Counted from the first letter of the stretch, positions 10,985-22,860 are shown. The stretch: 64,000 nucleotides of DNA from Ovis canadensis (GCF_042477335.2 NC_091255.1:19880501-19944500), one strand, 5' to 3'. A program made the numbers and translations. Notes: generated by a model not told the origin, from the letters alone.

Positions 10985-11022
10985 TACCAAGGGGGAGAAG
11001 AAAAAGAGGAGGAGGAAGAGGA
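10985..11022 (+). repeat. Purine-rich low-complexity tract
   Basis: A run of G and A only (agggggagaag...gaggaggaggaagagg) of about 35 bases. Simple-sequence character; no function can be inferred. Confidence 0.6.
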
Positions 11023-11134
11023 ATTAGTTAATGATGACATAGGCTAATCGAAGTCAAATTTAGTAAGAGATATTTAATATGATCCTTTTTTCCCCTCACT
11101 AACAAATATGTACCTTTTCTTCCAAAGAAACTTG

Positions 11135-11338
11135 TGTGTGAAGTCGCTCAGTCGTGTTTGACTCTTTGGGACCCCATGGACTGTAGCCTACCAGGCTCCT
11201 CTGTCCATGGGATTTTCCAAGCAATAGTCCTGGAGTGGATTGCCATTTCCTTCTCCAGGGTATCTTCCCGACCCAGGAATCGAACCCAGGTCTCCCGCAT
11301 TGTAGACAGACGCTTTACCATCTAAGCCACCAGGGAAG
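11135..11338 (-). mobile_element. Bov-tA SINE, full length, antisense, with 14 bp TSD
   Basis: TCCAAAGAAACTTG at 11121-11134 is repeated at 11339-11352, so the borders are exact. The order in antisense is tail (gtcgctcagtcgtg), body, then the B-box (cgacccaggaatcgaaccc) and head (ccaccagggaagtc). Low divergence suggests a fairly young copy. Confidence 0.95.
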
Positions 11339-11352
11339 TCCAAAGAAACTTG

Positions 11353-12319
11353 GTATACTTGAATTCATATTTTACTTAACACTCACCTGGGAACGTAAAA
11401 CATTGTGTTTACTAGTTATGGATCTTACAAGAAACATTTTTTTCTGAATTTTATACCCGATTTTAAAAACAAAAGATATGACACATGGTATTCTAATTCC
11501 ATCTTTAAAAATTTCCAAGGGAAGTTATGTTTCATATTTTAAGAGTCCTGAGGTTTCTTGTTCTTATTTCAAGTGATTGTCCAAAAGCAAAGATGTATTT
11601 GCTTTTTTAAAAGATCAGCTAGTGTGAATTTTGAATATCAGGTTTCTGCTTTCACAGATAAATCATTTGTATCAAATTCATCTGTTTCTTCTTCCATCAC
11701 AAGTGGATTGCAGCTGGCTGCTTTAAAATCCAGAATTTGGATTCTATTAACAGCTCTGGTGTAAGTTGCCTCTCTGGTGTCTGGGCTTCTTCAGTGCTGC
11801 ACACACTGAACATGGCTTTAGCACAATTACTTAAAGCTCCTTCAATTAGAAATTGCAAGACAGTTGTCATCAAATTTATGTAACATGGATCAGTCAAGCA
11901 TCTGGAGGAATTTGTATGTGCAACAGATTAAAAACCTACAATACTTTCTCATCTTGAAATATATTATTGATTTTATAGCTAATGGAAAAATCAGCAGTGT
12001 TTCCCTTTTCCTGGTTTTGAAAATACATATACATCAAACCCAATCTCAAAGTATATGTTTGTTTTTTTTTTAATTGCAGTTAGGAAGTACATAATCTAGC
12101 TTTTCTTTTATCAGAGTGAAATGTTAGCATTACTTTTAAGACATGAAATAGAAAAATCACAAGAAATTGATAATTTTTGTATAAAGTAGCCTAGTTGCTA
12201 AGCATAATGAATTTTTCCATCTGGAGAGCCCATTTAAAACTTCACTCCACTTCTAAGCAATATTGTGTCATATAGTAGAGTAGACGGTATAAAAGGCCAG
12301 GGATTTGGACTTAGCATAT
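11353..12319. other. Unassigned sequence with a short exon-like stretch
   Basis: No repeat was recognised. On the minus strand, two overlapping frames (11697-11897 and 11638-11784) have an amino-acid composition that looks coding-like; see the separate pseudogene entry. The rest is AT-rich. Confidence 0.4.
11638..11897 (-). pseudogene. Possible degraded exon or processed-pseudogene fragment
   Basis: On the minus strand 11897-11697 gives a 66-codon frame containing LIEGALSNCAKAMFSVCSTE. A second frame, 11784-11638, gives 48 codons with an acidic stretch MEEETDEFDTNDLSVKAET before a TGA at 11638-11640. Reading from the first into the second needs one frame change near 11784. I do not recognise the protein. 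There is no poly(A) tail, TSD, or clear splice pair, and both frames may be chance, so this is a weak call. Confidence 0.2.
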
Positions 12320-12385
12320 CAATTAGTTGATAATGTAGATTTGGGTGATATGCTTATCCTTTCTAGCCCTTGGTTTCCTAATTTT
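12320..12385 (-). mobile_element. MIR SINE relic, antisense, left part
   Basis: The block gatatgcttatcctttctagcccttggtttcctaat is the antisense MIR core ('cttaacctctctgagcctcagtttcctcatc'). It is broken here by CHR-2 SINE sequence and continues at 12839. Confidence 0.65.
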
Positions 12386-12399
12386 TAATTTATTTTTAA

Positions 12400-12556
12400 G
12401 ATTTTTAAAAATGTGGACCATTTTTGAAGTCTTTATTGAATTTATTACAATATAGTTTCTGCTTTATGCTTTGATTTTTTGGCCATGAGGCATGTGAGAT
12501 CTTAGCTCCCTGACCAGGGATCAAACCCGCACCCCCTGCATTGGAAGGTGCATTCT
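12400..12556 (-). mobile_element. CHR-2 type SINE, antisense, partial
   Basis: Carries the CHR-2 tail-side string gtggaccatttttgaagtc and ggccatgaggcatgtgagatc, then the tRNA part accagggatcaaacccgc. The head end is missing because a second CHR-2 unit abuts at about 12560. Confidence 0.85.
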
Positions 12557-12559
12557 TTT

Positions 12560-12838
12560 TGTTTTCTTTTAGTTTTACTTATTTATTTCTATTTTTGGCT
12601 GCGCTGGGCCTTTATTGCTGCATGCAGGCTTTCTCTAGTTGTGGTACATGGGCTTCTCACTGAAGTGGCTTCTCTCATGGAGCATGGGCTCTAGGAGCGT
12701 AGGCTACTAGGCTTCAGTAGCTGTGGTTCTTGGGCTTAGTTGCCTAGCAATATGAGGAATCTTCCCGGAGCAGGAATTGAACCCATGTCCCCACATTTCA
12801 AGGCAGATTCTTAACCACTGGACCTCCAGGGAAGTCAC
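12560..12838 (-). mobile_element. Long CHR-2 type SINE, antisense
   Basis: Contains the body ggctgcgctgggcctttattgc, tgtggttcttgggcttag, then the tRNA part (gagcaggaattgaaccc) and the head end ccactggacctccagggaagtc. It is in tandem with or nested into the previous CHR-2 copy, and both sit in one MIR. Confidence 0.85.
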
Positions 12839-12920
12839 CTAATTTTAAAAAATGAAGATATTAACCGCATGGTTTCTAACTTCCATGGGAATAGTGAGGG
12901 TTGAGATAACTGAGTCTACA
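12839..12920 (-). mobile_element. MIR SINE relic, antisense, right part
   Basis: cctaattttaaaaaatgaagatattaacc and the agtgagggttgagataa block match the remaining antisense MIR ('aaaatggggataataa...gtgaggattaaatgagataa'). This rejoins 12320-12385. Confidence 0.65.
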
Positions 12921-13906
12921 AATATTAACAAATTATCCACTTTTTTCTTTCTGCATTAATTAATGGGTACACCTCATAATCTAGATAGGAAATAAAGCAG
13001 TATTTTTGCTTGAATGTTTGAGAGTTTAATAATCCTTAAAAAAAAAAAATCTCTGACCCCACTTAGGAACAACAACAAAAAAAGAGGTTTCTGAAAGTCT
13101 GTCCTGGTTATCTAGGCAAAGCTTGTGATGACTAGAGTAAAAGAATAAATCCTATAGGAAAACACATTAGCAAAGACTGAAGTGAATAATAAGATGAAAC
13201 AGTGTGCTCATCCACCCATGTCAGTGAGAAAAGGCAATGTGTTTTTGTACAATTGAATTGAACGAAAATTACACTAACATATGAATCCTAGGGCTACCCG
13301 AGAGAGAATGGTGACCATCTGGGGTGAAGAAGTTTCTTCTTCATGTAATCACAGTGATGACATCATCCACAAACGGCAGAACACAGTGAAGTCTTTATCT
13401 TTCATTCCACAAGGTGGTGTGTTTTATGTATAAACTATTCGGGTCGTGTTTTTATTCTGAATCTAATGATGTGCTTTTTAAATGGTTTTCTTATTTTTGC
13501 CTTGTTAGTACATCACTTAGTATCTTGCCTCTGGGTCTAACAAATTGCCTGATGCTGATCTAGGTGCACGTACTAGTTCCCAAATTGATAACACATGCCA
13601 AGATTTTCTGTCTTGCCCTCAATAAACATACTCCTGGGGGTGTTCTTGACCCTGATCTCAATGAAAACTCCGACTGTGTTCCCACTCTGCAAGAAGATAA
13701 GTTTCCATGTGCTTTCCCCTCTGTGGATATGACTTTAAAAATCAAATATACTTTCGGGAAATAATATGACTCTTTTCTTAGAAATATTATTTGCATATAG
13801 TATAGGACTGAATGAGGTTTGTGAAATAATATTAGAAGTTATTTAAAACAAAAGCTGAAGAATTGTTGGCAATAAACCTCACCAACTTTAACCTAAAAAT
13901 CTACCT
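12921..13906. other. Unassigned sequence, no gene seen
   Basis: Contains a short poly(A) run at 13039-13051. Overlapping frames at 13560-13796 on both strands show nothing recognisable. No repeat family identified. Confidence 0.45.
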
Positions 13907-14118
13907 TGTTGTTGTTGTTTAGTTGGTAAGTCATAGCTGACTCTTGCAACTCATGGACTGTAGCCCACCAGGCTCCTCTGTCCATGAGATTTCCCAGGCA
14001 AGAGTACTGGAATGGGTTGCCATTTTCTTCTCCAGAAGATCTTCCAGACCCAGTGATTGAACCCAGGTGTCTTGCATTGACAGGCGGATTCTTTACCACT
14101 GAGCCACCAGGGAAGCCC
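13907..14118 (-). mobile_element. Bov-tA SINE, full length, antisense
   Basis: Starts with a (GTT)n tail, then the antisense body and a B-box region (agtgattgaacccaggtg), ending ccaccagggaagccc. Possible TSD: AATCTAC just before (about 13908) and again after the element; short, so uncertain. The 115-codon minus-strand frame is SINE translation. Confidence 0.9.
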
Positions 14119-14389
14119 AAGAATCTACTCAGAACCTGCCAAACACGTAGGATTCTGCTTTTCTTCTTTTCCATAATGACTTCTTCAACCAAACTCCCTC
14201 TGAAAAACTGACTCTCAAAAGAGTCTAAGATTAGTTTCAAGGAGTCTAGGTTAAAAGTGTTTTCCGATTCTTTGTGTTTGTCTCCTAGATTTTTGTTTCA
14301 GATACCTCTGCAAACTGAACGTCAGTGGGTAAGGTAAGATACGAACTTATTCACACACTGCAATGTATATTTAGAGTGCATTCACCATT

Positions 14390-14500
14390 AATTAACTCAT
14401 TCATTCATTCTCTCACTCATTTGCCAAATATTTATTAAATGCCTTCATCGTTCCAAGAATTATGCATTAAAACTAAGGGTACAAAACAACAAACTCTAAG
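14390..14500 (-). mobile_element. L2-like 3' end relic, antisense
   Basis: The (CATT)n run followed by tgccaaatatttattaaatgcc and ttccaagaattatgc is the antisense L2/MIR 3' terminus ('tcattcaacaaatatttattgagc'). Short and old. Confidence 0.6.
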
Positions 14501-16700
14501 AATAATATTATAGTAATGACAGCATTAAACCTAGTAATATTCAGCAAGTTGAATGAAACAATAACTTTATTTTAATATCAAAGGTTTTCCCTCCATTTTT
14601 CATTATTGATTTGAAATCATTGTTTCAATTATTTTCTGGTTTCCTGTCTTCAGCATAGTTTAAGCTAAGAATTATTTATGGTTTAAACACCACAACTTGC
14701 CAAAAAAAAAAAAAGGATCAGAAAATGCATTTAAACTTTTTATGAGTTTTAACTGACTCCTAATTGTTATTCCACTTTAATGTTTGCTTTAAAATAATTT
14801 TATAATCTTATCCTTGGGTCCTAGAATACTAGAAAAATGGAAGGAAATGTTCTCTGACAGCAGATCTATGGGGATTGAATCTTAGATGTTATTTATTTAG
14901 AGAAGATTATAATAGTAATGAGCTCAGAGATCAGGAGACAGTGTACACTACAAAAGCAAATATACTTATTAATAGGATACATAATAGAAGGTTTAACTGT
15001 GTATACAACAGAAATGAATAGTCACTTTCCACCCTGGGAGCGGCTGGTTGTCTTCTTAAAGAGTGTCCTTGTTCAAAAGTAAAGCAAAACTAGTGATCAA
15101 ATGCTTTCCTTACTAGAGATTAGCTCAAGTGTTTACCTTTGACAGTCTTTCTACTCGGGGCATAAAAAATGGCGTGTTAAAATGAAAAAACATTCTGTAT
15201 ACTGAGAGAAAACGATGCTATTTAATGGCAAGATAATTCTTATTCAAACCAAAAATGTTTTTTTTTCTTTCACTCAAATTGAGTCATCAGAATGTTCAGT
15301 ATTAAGCTTAAGCCGATAAAAGGAAGAAAGAATAAAATATTCAGAAGTTCAACATGTCCATACTTACACAGTTTCAAGCTAGAAAGGGTTGGTTAATTAT
15401 CTGCTGCAATATTTAGTGCTGTCTATTTCTGAAGTGCTGTGCAAAGACCAACAAATTGGTTCTAAAAATTCTATAAAGTTTGCTAGGGTTGTCCTTGAGA
15501 TTTCTAAAGCAAAGAGAAAAGAGATTATTTTAGTGGGTGTACTCTGGGTTGAGGGGACTAGAGCATGTTTAAGACACCCTTAAAATTAACTGTTTTGAAA
15601 GTAAGGTATGCCCTTCTGCAACATTTAGCGAGTCTTCAAGATTGTAAATGATGATTACCAAAATAGACAATAAATGCTAGGAATCAGCGTAGAGGAAACC
15701 AGATCTATAGTTGATCTTAGAGCAAAGAGTTATGCTACTCTTTAGGAACAGGAGGAATTAATATACCACAATTTTGTCTTATGCCCTAACTACTTCAGTA
15801 GTTAGATTGAAAGCAAGGAAGGTAGTTGTGCTTCCTCAGTTAACTCTGCACACATATGGAACATACTACCCTTGCACTCAAAGGCAGTTACTCTAGCATC
15901 TAATAAGGGTGCAGCCATGCCTGTCAGATTTTTCCAAAACAAGGCTCAGTAAAAGCTATCCCTTCCCCAGGAGCAGATCTTCAAAATTAGAAAAGTGATC
16001 AGAAATTTGGAGGAAAAAAAAAAGTTGGGGCAACACTGTGTCAGTTTCTATATGAACTCCCTCCACCCACTGCCTTTTTAAAAAATAAATTAACTCATCA
16101 TGAGATTTTCAAATGCATTCTTTTAACATATGGTAAGAGTGTAAACATACTGGATTTATTTCAGGGGGAAAGTAACCTGATCGATTCAAACAGTACCTCG
16201 GAATTTATTCAGTCATGTCAAAAGTCACAACTTCTTTTTATCACTTTGGATTCACAAAATTGCATCAGGGGAAGATATATGCTTGAGTGTGATTGCTCCC
16301 AGACATGCATTTTTCCCTCCATCAGGGATCTGAAATACTAAAAAAAGCCAACTTGTATTGGTGTGGGTTTTAGTGGCATCCATCCAGAATGATTTCCTAC
16401 TGAATGCTATGCCAAACCTGTGAAATAATAAGGATATATCATGACACCAGTAATTTTCTCTCCGGCATCTAAAACTCAGATCCTTCTGTTGATAGAACTG
16501 TTCTCCCTTGAGTTGCTTCTGCTAGGTGAGGGGAGAAGTACTGAGCAGGCAAGTATGGGAGTGAACCTGGGAAAAATCAAAAGAATGTGAGAAATTGCTT
16601 AATAATAGAAGGGTTCTAATAACAGAGATAATGGTATTCTTACACTTTGAAATGAGCAATGCGAAATTCAAAACTCAGTTTAATTGAATGTAGAAAAAGT
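14501..16700. other. 2.2 kb unassigned, apparently single-copy sequence
   Basis: No transposon could be recognised. There is a poly(A) run at 14701-14714 and another at 16014-16023. No frame exceeds 64 codons and none looks coding. Confidence 0.5.
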
Positions 16701-16908
16701 ATGCTGCGTGCTCAGTCCTGTCCAGCTCTCTGCGACCCTATGGACACAGCCCGCCAGGCTCATCCGTCCATGGAATTTCCCAGGCAAGAATACTGGAATG
16801 GGTTGCCATTTCCTCCTCCGGGGCGGGGGGGCGGGGATCTTCCCGGTCAGGGATCGAACCCGTGTCCCCTGCATTGGCAAGGCGGATTCTTTACCACTGA
16901 GCCACCTA
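16701..16908 (-). mobile_element. Bov-tA SINE, antisense, CpG-rich, with G-run insertion
   Basis: A near-complete antisense copy from gtgctcagtcctgtcc to ttaccactgagccacc. Many CpGs remain, so the copy is recent or protected from decay. At 16820-16836 the usual 'ctccaggggatc' junction carries an extra G-rich stretch (ggggcgggggggcgggg). Confidence 0.93.
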
Positions 16909-18079
16909 AACTAAGGTGAAAATATCTCCTGGAATAAAGTCAAGTACTGCCAAGGATTGAGTCTTCATTCCTTCTCACTTGGACGAGTCCCTCCTCTTGC
17001 ACATGTGTCTTCACGCTGATAGGCAGCAGGAGACACAGTTGCTCTGTTTTCTTCCCAACCTGAGAGGCCTGAGGATGAAGTCAGAGATCATCTGCTTGTG
17101 AATATGGGGAAAAGAACCCATTTTTACTGCAAGGATTTAATGTGACATTGATGGTAAGTGACGTGATCACTGAAAACACATGCCATCTGGAGTCTTGCTG
17201 ATTGATGTGCAAACCTCTGACAGCAGAAACCCACGTTGTCAGTTTGCTTTCCCGGTTGTCTTCCTGAGGTCTAGTCAGGAAAGGATCCTCTTCATTTCAA
17301 ATGTTGGGGCATGAATCACGCTGACAAGAGAAATAAAAGGGCCTTCTAACTGGCCTTATTATTCCAAAGTGTAAGCAACAGGGGGAATTTTTCTAAAGGT
17401 GAGACTCAGGACTTTTGAAATCCCCTTTAACCAATTCTCTTAGAATGAATAACATCACTAGAACCTGTTTCCTTGTTTAAAATAATGTTTGATTGTCCTT
17501 TTCGACGTGTAGCTATTACCTTGAAAGTGTTTGCTGTTCTTCCGGTTCTCTATGTGACAACTTTGATTAACTCGTGCATTTTTGCGAAATGAAGAATTAT
17601 GGCCCCTCATGCCTTTGTGTGAGTGCAGATACTGCAAAGAGAAAGCAGGACTTTAACATGTGCAGCAAGAGAGGGACTGACTTCAATTAGGAAACCTCTC
17701 AGGAAGCAGCCAGGAGCCTCTCCACCTGAACTCAGTTTGGGAGACAAGTGAGGTTTGGTTTTAATTGGTGCGGTCTGACCAAGCAAATCAAAAGAATGAT
17801 GTATTTATAAGCTCTGGAGTGAATGGTATTCTTTAGAATCTCAAAAAACTATTTATTATGATAAATACTAATCGTACGTGATTCTGTAAAGAAAAGCACT
17901 TGGCAACAACATGTGAAATGATGGTATTGGATAATGCGATGTAGTGGAAAGTCATCTGAACCCAAAGCCTATAAATACTTCATTCCAAAGGCAGATTATA
18001 ATTTTATTTTTTGAATTGGTTTTTCATTGGTTGGCTCATTTTATGTTTATTTTAATAACAGCACCTATTAAAGGTTTTC
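16909..18079. other. 1.2 kb unassigned, repeat-free sequence
   Basis: No repeat or frame recognised. Base composition is less AT-rich than its neighbours, with several retained CpGs (for instance near 17504 and 17582) and homeodomain/TCF-like words such as ctttgattaa at 17561-17570. Non-coding regulatory sequence is possible but unproven. Confidence 0.45.
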
Positions 18080-18560
18080 TACTATAAAAACCATACATAT
18101 TTTTCATTTAAAAATTGGATAATATAAGCAAAACCACCCATAGTTTTACTACTGAAAGGCAATCAATGTATGTTTCTATCCACAAGTTTTTATATTTTTA
18201 AATATATACCACATATAAAATTTTGTATTCTGCTTTTAAAACTTACTATATCACATATTTTGCATTAAATTCCAAATTTTCTTTTATTAGCTACAATGAC
18301 AATTGTCAATTGAAAATACTATCATGTTTGCCATTTCTTCTCATGATAAATAAGGCTGCAATGAACCTTTCTCTGCAAAGCTGTGTTTCTGGATCATGGT
18401 TTATATAATTAGTTTCCAGATATAGATTTATTAGTTTAAACTATAAAAAATTTCAAAGGCCTTTGATAGAAACTGTGAAACTGTTTTCCAGAATGACTGT
18501 TTCCCTACACTCTCTCTAGCAGAGTGTGATATTATTCGTTTTCATGGTTCATTCAAATGA
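18080..18560 (-). mobile_element. Ancient L1 3' UTR relic, antisense
   Basis: The pattern of an L1MC/L1ME-type 3' end in antisense is visible: ttgtattctgcttttaaaac, aaggctgcaatgaacc near 18353, and the late ccctacactctctctagcagagtg block. Heavy divergence. Confidence 0.6.
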
Positions 18561-18929
18561 CTAATTTTTTTTTTTAACCCTCTTGGGATTTTTGTGAGGC
18601 ACAGTGGAATTTGGAAAGAGATGTGATTGTTTCCTGGCTCCTTCCTTAACCCTTCTAATCTCTCCTTGTGCAATTTTCTTTATCGTGAGATGAATTACAA
18701 AATATCTCACCAAACTGTTTGTGTATATTTTATACAAAAAATAAAAATAAATGGAAAATAACTCATAATTTAAAAATATTCCTTAAATGCCTACTATACA
18801 TGAGATTATTTTACATACAAGTATTTTTTTTTAAACTGGGAACACCTAACAAATTTTAATTTTCCCTAGATGATAGTAGTTTAGGGAATGAGAAGATGAA
18901 AATTTGGGGTTAGAGAATCAAGAGAACCA
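18561..18929. other. Unassigned sequence
   Basis: AT-rich and without open frames. Parts near 18620-18700 are vaguely MIR-like but too decayed to call. Confidence 0.4.
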
Positions 18930-19080
18930 CTTTCTGTTCTACTCTTTCACTAACTTGCTACATGACCTTGCACAAATTACTTAACCTCTTTGGGTCTTTG
19001 TTTCTTCATCTAGGAAGGCAGTGGATTTAACCAGATTATCTCTAAAGTGCTTTCTGACTCTTAAGATTCTTTGATGCTAT
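18930..19080 (-). mobile_element. MIR SINE relic, antisense
   Basis: tgctacatgaccttgc, then acttaacctctttggg and tgtttcttcatcta are the antisense MIR core in the right order. Confidence 0.8.
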
Positions 19081-19609
19081 CAAAACCATTTTTCCAGAAA
19101 ATAATGACCCTCCTGACTATTCCTCCTTCCAAAATCCAAGTGGAGAACGTCTGAAATATTATTTCCAAAAACTTTTAGTGAGTTCAAAACTAGATGTTTG
19201 TACTGGGGTAACTTTCACGTTCCTATCCAAATTTACTTTAAAGAAATATCATAATGAGATATCATCATAACCTTTGCTTGATCCTTTTGTCAGTTAAACA
19301 AAAACAGATGAAAGTGACAACAAAGAATCCTTTAAAAATATAAGTATACTGCACAATGTGCCAAATGATGCCCTACGTTTTATCGTGTAATGGTGGGTTT
19401 CAGTGGAATTTCACACAGGTCTCTCAGATTATAATTTGGGAATGAAGACTGTAGCACAGTAAATATTCTGTCTCATAGATAGCAACACCTTATCTGGGCT
19501 GCAGTGAACATTTAGTTTGTTTATTTCACTTTTGTATACACTCTTAAATATGATGCTAACAAGGAAGAAACCACTTATTTCCTAGCAGGATTTTCTTACA
19601 GAACACTTA
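19081..19609. other. Unassigned sequence, no gene seen
   Basis: No recognised repeat, no frame that looks coding. Confidence 0.45.
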
Positions 19610-19745
19610 GTTCGATTTTTAAAAAATAACAGCTTTATTGAGATATAATTTACGTATCATAAAATTCACCCTTGAAAGTGTATAATTCAGTGGTTTTTAG
19701 TATATTTACAGAGTTGTAAAACCATCACCATAAATGTGTTTTTAA
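19610..19745 (-). mobile_element. Ancient L1 3' UTR fragment, antisense
   Basis: The unmistakable antisense phrase order: cagctttattgagatataat, ataaaattcacccttg, ataattcagtggtttttag, ttgtaaaaccatcacc. Typical of L1M 3' UTRs. Confidence 0.85.
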
Positions 19746-20744
19746 AACAAAATGAAAGTGTGTGGACAGTACACCAATTGCTTCCTTCTGTTTATTGGAT
19801 TTGGTATTATGTGTAGTTTTTTTTTTTTCACTCAAGACATGGTTCAATTGCAAGAATTTAAACTATTCAGAGTTAATGAAATAATTGCTGTGTTATGGGC
19901 ACATTTTTTATTTAATTTGAAATCCACCATCTACCAAATCCTACTTGGAAATCTTTTGTTTACATAATATAGAAAAATTGCCAGGGCATGTGTTTGATGG
20001 TTTTGCAATATGATGAAAGGTGAATAAGAGACTGAGGAGAATTCACGTTTCTCAATGTATTTGAAATATTCAGAGTCAATCAAAACTTTTTGCTCCCTCT
20101 GTTGACTTAGAATTCTAGTGGATGATTAAACATGTAGCCCAGAGGGTGATTGGGGGGACTTCTGAAGGTGAGAGAGGGACGATCTGGTCTTTTCAAGCCA
20201 TGAAAAATAAAACCAAAATCCTGCTTACGTTTTGAGAAAGCATTGGTATGGTTCAAAGTGCTAAATAATAACTGAGACATTTATATTTTTATCCTAAACA
20301 TTTCATAAAATCAGTTATGAAAGAGTTAACTAGATTTTTGTCACTAAAGCCTTTGCAGTAAACTTACTGTAATTTTTTCTTAACTATTGTATAAACAAAC
20401 TGAATAACTTGCTACTGCATCATATGACTTTTTTTTTAACTTGTACCGTTAATACTGAGGCTGTAAAAAATGCAACACTACTTTTGTAACTGTAGATAAA
20501 ACCTTTTCTCTTTAATACTCCAATATAAAGTTTCAAATGTAACATCTCACTTTTCTTCCCCAGTCCATCTCTTAGGAATTGAGTGGGTTGTCATAAATTA
20601 TTCTTTCATTGTTAACTTTGAGAAATTGACACCTGTGGAAAATTTGAAGTAAACCTCTCACTAGAGAGAGAGGTGACAAAGAGGAGGCCTAACATTCTTG
20701 CTAGGACCTCAGGGAAGTTGTAATGATAAAGAGTTTCTTCTTTA
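19746..20744. other. 1.0 kb unassigned sequence
   Basis: AT-rich; no repeat recognised. A 71-codon frame at 19752-19967 shows no domain. Confidence 0.45.
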
Positions 20745-20870
20745 GGTGTAATTTGTACAAATTACTTGCAATGACCTTGAATAAGTCATTTAACCCTCAC
20801 ATGCCTTATTTTTATCATCCACCAAATGAGAGTAAAGAGTGATCTGAAAAATGGTGGTGATGATCTTACT
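20745..20870 (-). mobile_element. MIR SINE relic, antisense
   Basis: aatgaccttgaataagtcatttaaccc, then accaaatgagagtaa: a decayed antisense MIR core. Confidence 0.65.
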
Positions 20871-20884
20871 TGCAAAGAAGAAGT

Positions 20885-21185
20885 AGAGACATAGGCTAGA
20901 GAACAAACATACAGATATCAAGGCGGCAAAGACGTGAATCGGGAGACTGGAACTGACTATCAATATACACTATTGATACTATGCATAAAATAGATAGCTA
21001 ATGCAAATCCACTGTATAGCACAGGGAACTCTCCTCTGTGTTCTGTAGTGATGTAAATGAGAGGGAAATCCAAAAAAAGAGGGGATATATGTAAGCAACA
21101 AGCTGACTCACTTTGCTGCAGGACAGAAAGTAACATAGCATTGTAAAGCAGCTATATTCCAATACAAATTAATTTTTAAAAATGA
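20885..21185 (+). mobile_element. Artiodactyl L1 3' UTR fragment, sense
   Basis: Matches the L1 3' end common in ruminants: aaaatagatagcta, tgtatagcacagggaactc, aggggatatatgt, gacagaaagtaacatagc-type (for 'cagaaactaacacaacattg'), aaagcagctatattcc. Only the last about 300 bases are present, a strong 5' truncation. Confidence 0.85.
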
Positions 21186-22860
21186 ATGGTCTAGTTAAGT
21201 GATTGCTTATGATGATCAAAAGTATAGCATCAAATGTATATATTTTGTCCCTCAGAAGGACATTAAAAACTAATATTTTTAATGACTATCAATTTTCTGT
21301 GATACTTTTATCATATTCGGGGAACTAGTTGAACTCTTTAACCTGAAGTACACGGACACATTGTAAAGGAACGAATAAGCTCACTCTTTTTATGGTATTT
21401 CGGAAACATTGTGAACGTTGATTTTTGTTCTTTTGTATTTCGGTGAGTATTGAGATCTATAAGAAGCAAAGTTAGCTCAAGGAAAATAGCTGACTCATAA
21501 TGAGATATAAGAAATATTCAGAAAAAGAATGTAAGACAGCAGAGACTGAATACTTGGCTGAGAAAAAACAAACTTGGAAACAATAGAGACTGGAAATAGT
21601 GGGCATGATTTTAATTTTTGTAATATTGGTTGGTTATTTCTGGGAAGAGTCTGAATTGTATAAATATGATTTATATCTGAGTTGGATGCTACTTACTGAG
21701 GCAGCATTGTTCTCTAGAGAAAAGACAGCTCTCTGCTGTCATCTTATTTCCTCTGCTTGTTGTCAAAACAAAGAGGGAAAGAGCAGAACCCAAGTAGAGG
21801 GGTCCAGGTGCAGTGCTGGAAAATCCTGGTATCAGCACCCCCTGAGCTGAGTCGTCTGCCTATGTCTGACTGGTTTATAACTTCACTCAGAAGTGAGTTC
21901 ATCTCTTCATAAGAATAATGAACATAATTCTTTTTAAAAGAATTTTTTCCTAGTCATTCCCTCTGATAGGCATGTATGCTGTGGGAATTCAGGAAAATTC
22001 GTATGAGGTAGACGTATCTTTTGTATGAAATTTGAAGTGAAGCTAAAATAGATTGCTTTGGTAATCAGAAGAAACCTCAGCTAAAAATTTTTTTGGAACT
22101 AATGAACTTATTTCATGAAACGACCAAAAATGTAATTTGAAGTGTATGAACAGTGTATGAATTTGACTGAACCCAGGCCTCGTGTTGTTCTTTTTCATTA
22201 TTTTATCAAAGCACATGGAAAATTCTGGCTGTAGATGGCAGCATTGCACTAACACATCCTTTCTAAAGCCTTCCAGGGTGAATTTGGGGAAAAGATGCTA
22301 AGAGCTCTGGTGCCTGGAGGACTGCAGTCCATCCACTAAAACCAGCCGCAATTTTTCTTTGTCGAAGGTGAAAACTTCCCTTGATTCTACAAGCATCCAC
22401 CTCTGAATTCACTACATTCAGATTCATCCTCAAAGCTCTGAGAGTGCTCCTTTAGTTGTGGGGTTTGGCAGACACAATGAATATGTATTTTATTAGGGCT
22501 TCTGAAAATACCAGTTGAAGGGCCTTTGAAAACCCAGATTTGTCAGCCTTTTGCATTAATGGGTCTCTGAGTTGTTTGTTTTTCTTCCTGATTTATAGAT
22601 AGCACCCCATTATAGAGGCAATATATCTTCATTTAAATAACTTTCAAGTTATTTATGACGGGCAATGACTTTGAGGCTGAGGTGTTTAACTTTGTTTTAT
22701 TTTTGTTAACAGGTTCATTCTGGTGCTAGTGGTAACAGTAGAACCTAAAAGAAAGGCAGTTTTACAGAGCTCTCTGGATGATTAGAATAATCTAGCTAAT
22801 TGCATGAAAGAACCACGTTTTTCACCAGAAGTCCTTTTTCACTTTCAACTATATTCTAAC
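21186..22860. other. 1.7 kb unassigned sequence
   Basis: No transposon or credible gene is visible. Frames of 83 codons (21599-21850, plus) and 70 codons (22043-22255, minus) have no recognisable motifs. Confidence 0.5.

Noticed and set aside
11135..11338. tRNA-like A/B-box sequences in SINE heads as tRNA genes
   Set aside because: They are the tRNA-derived heads of Bov-tA and CHR-2 SINEs, without a cloverleaf that closes or a mature tRNA 3' end.
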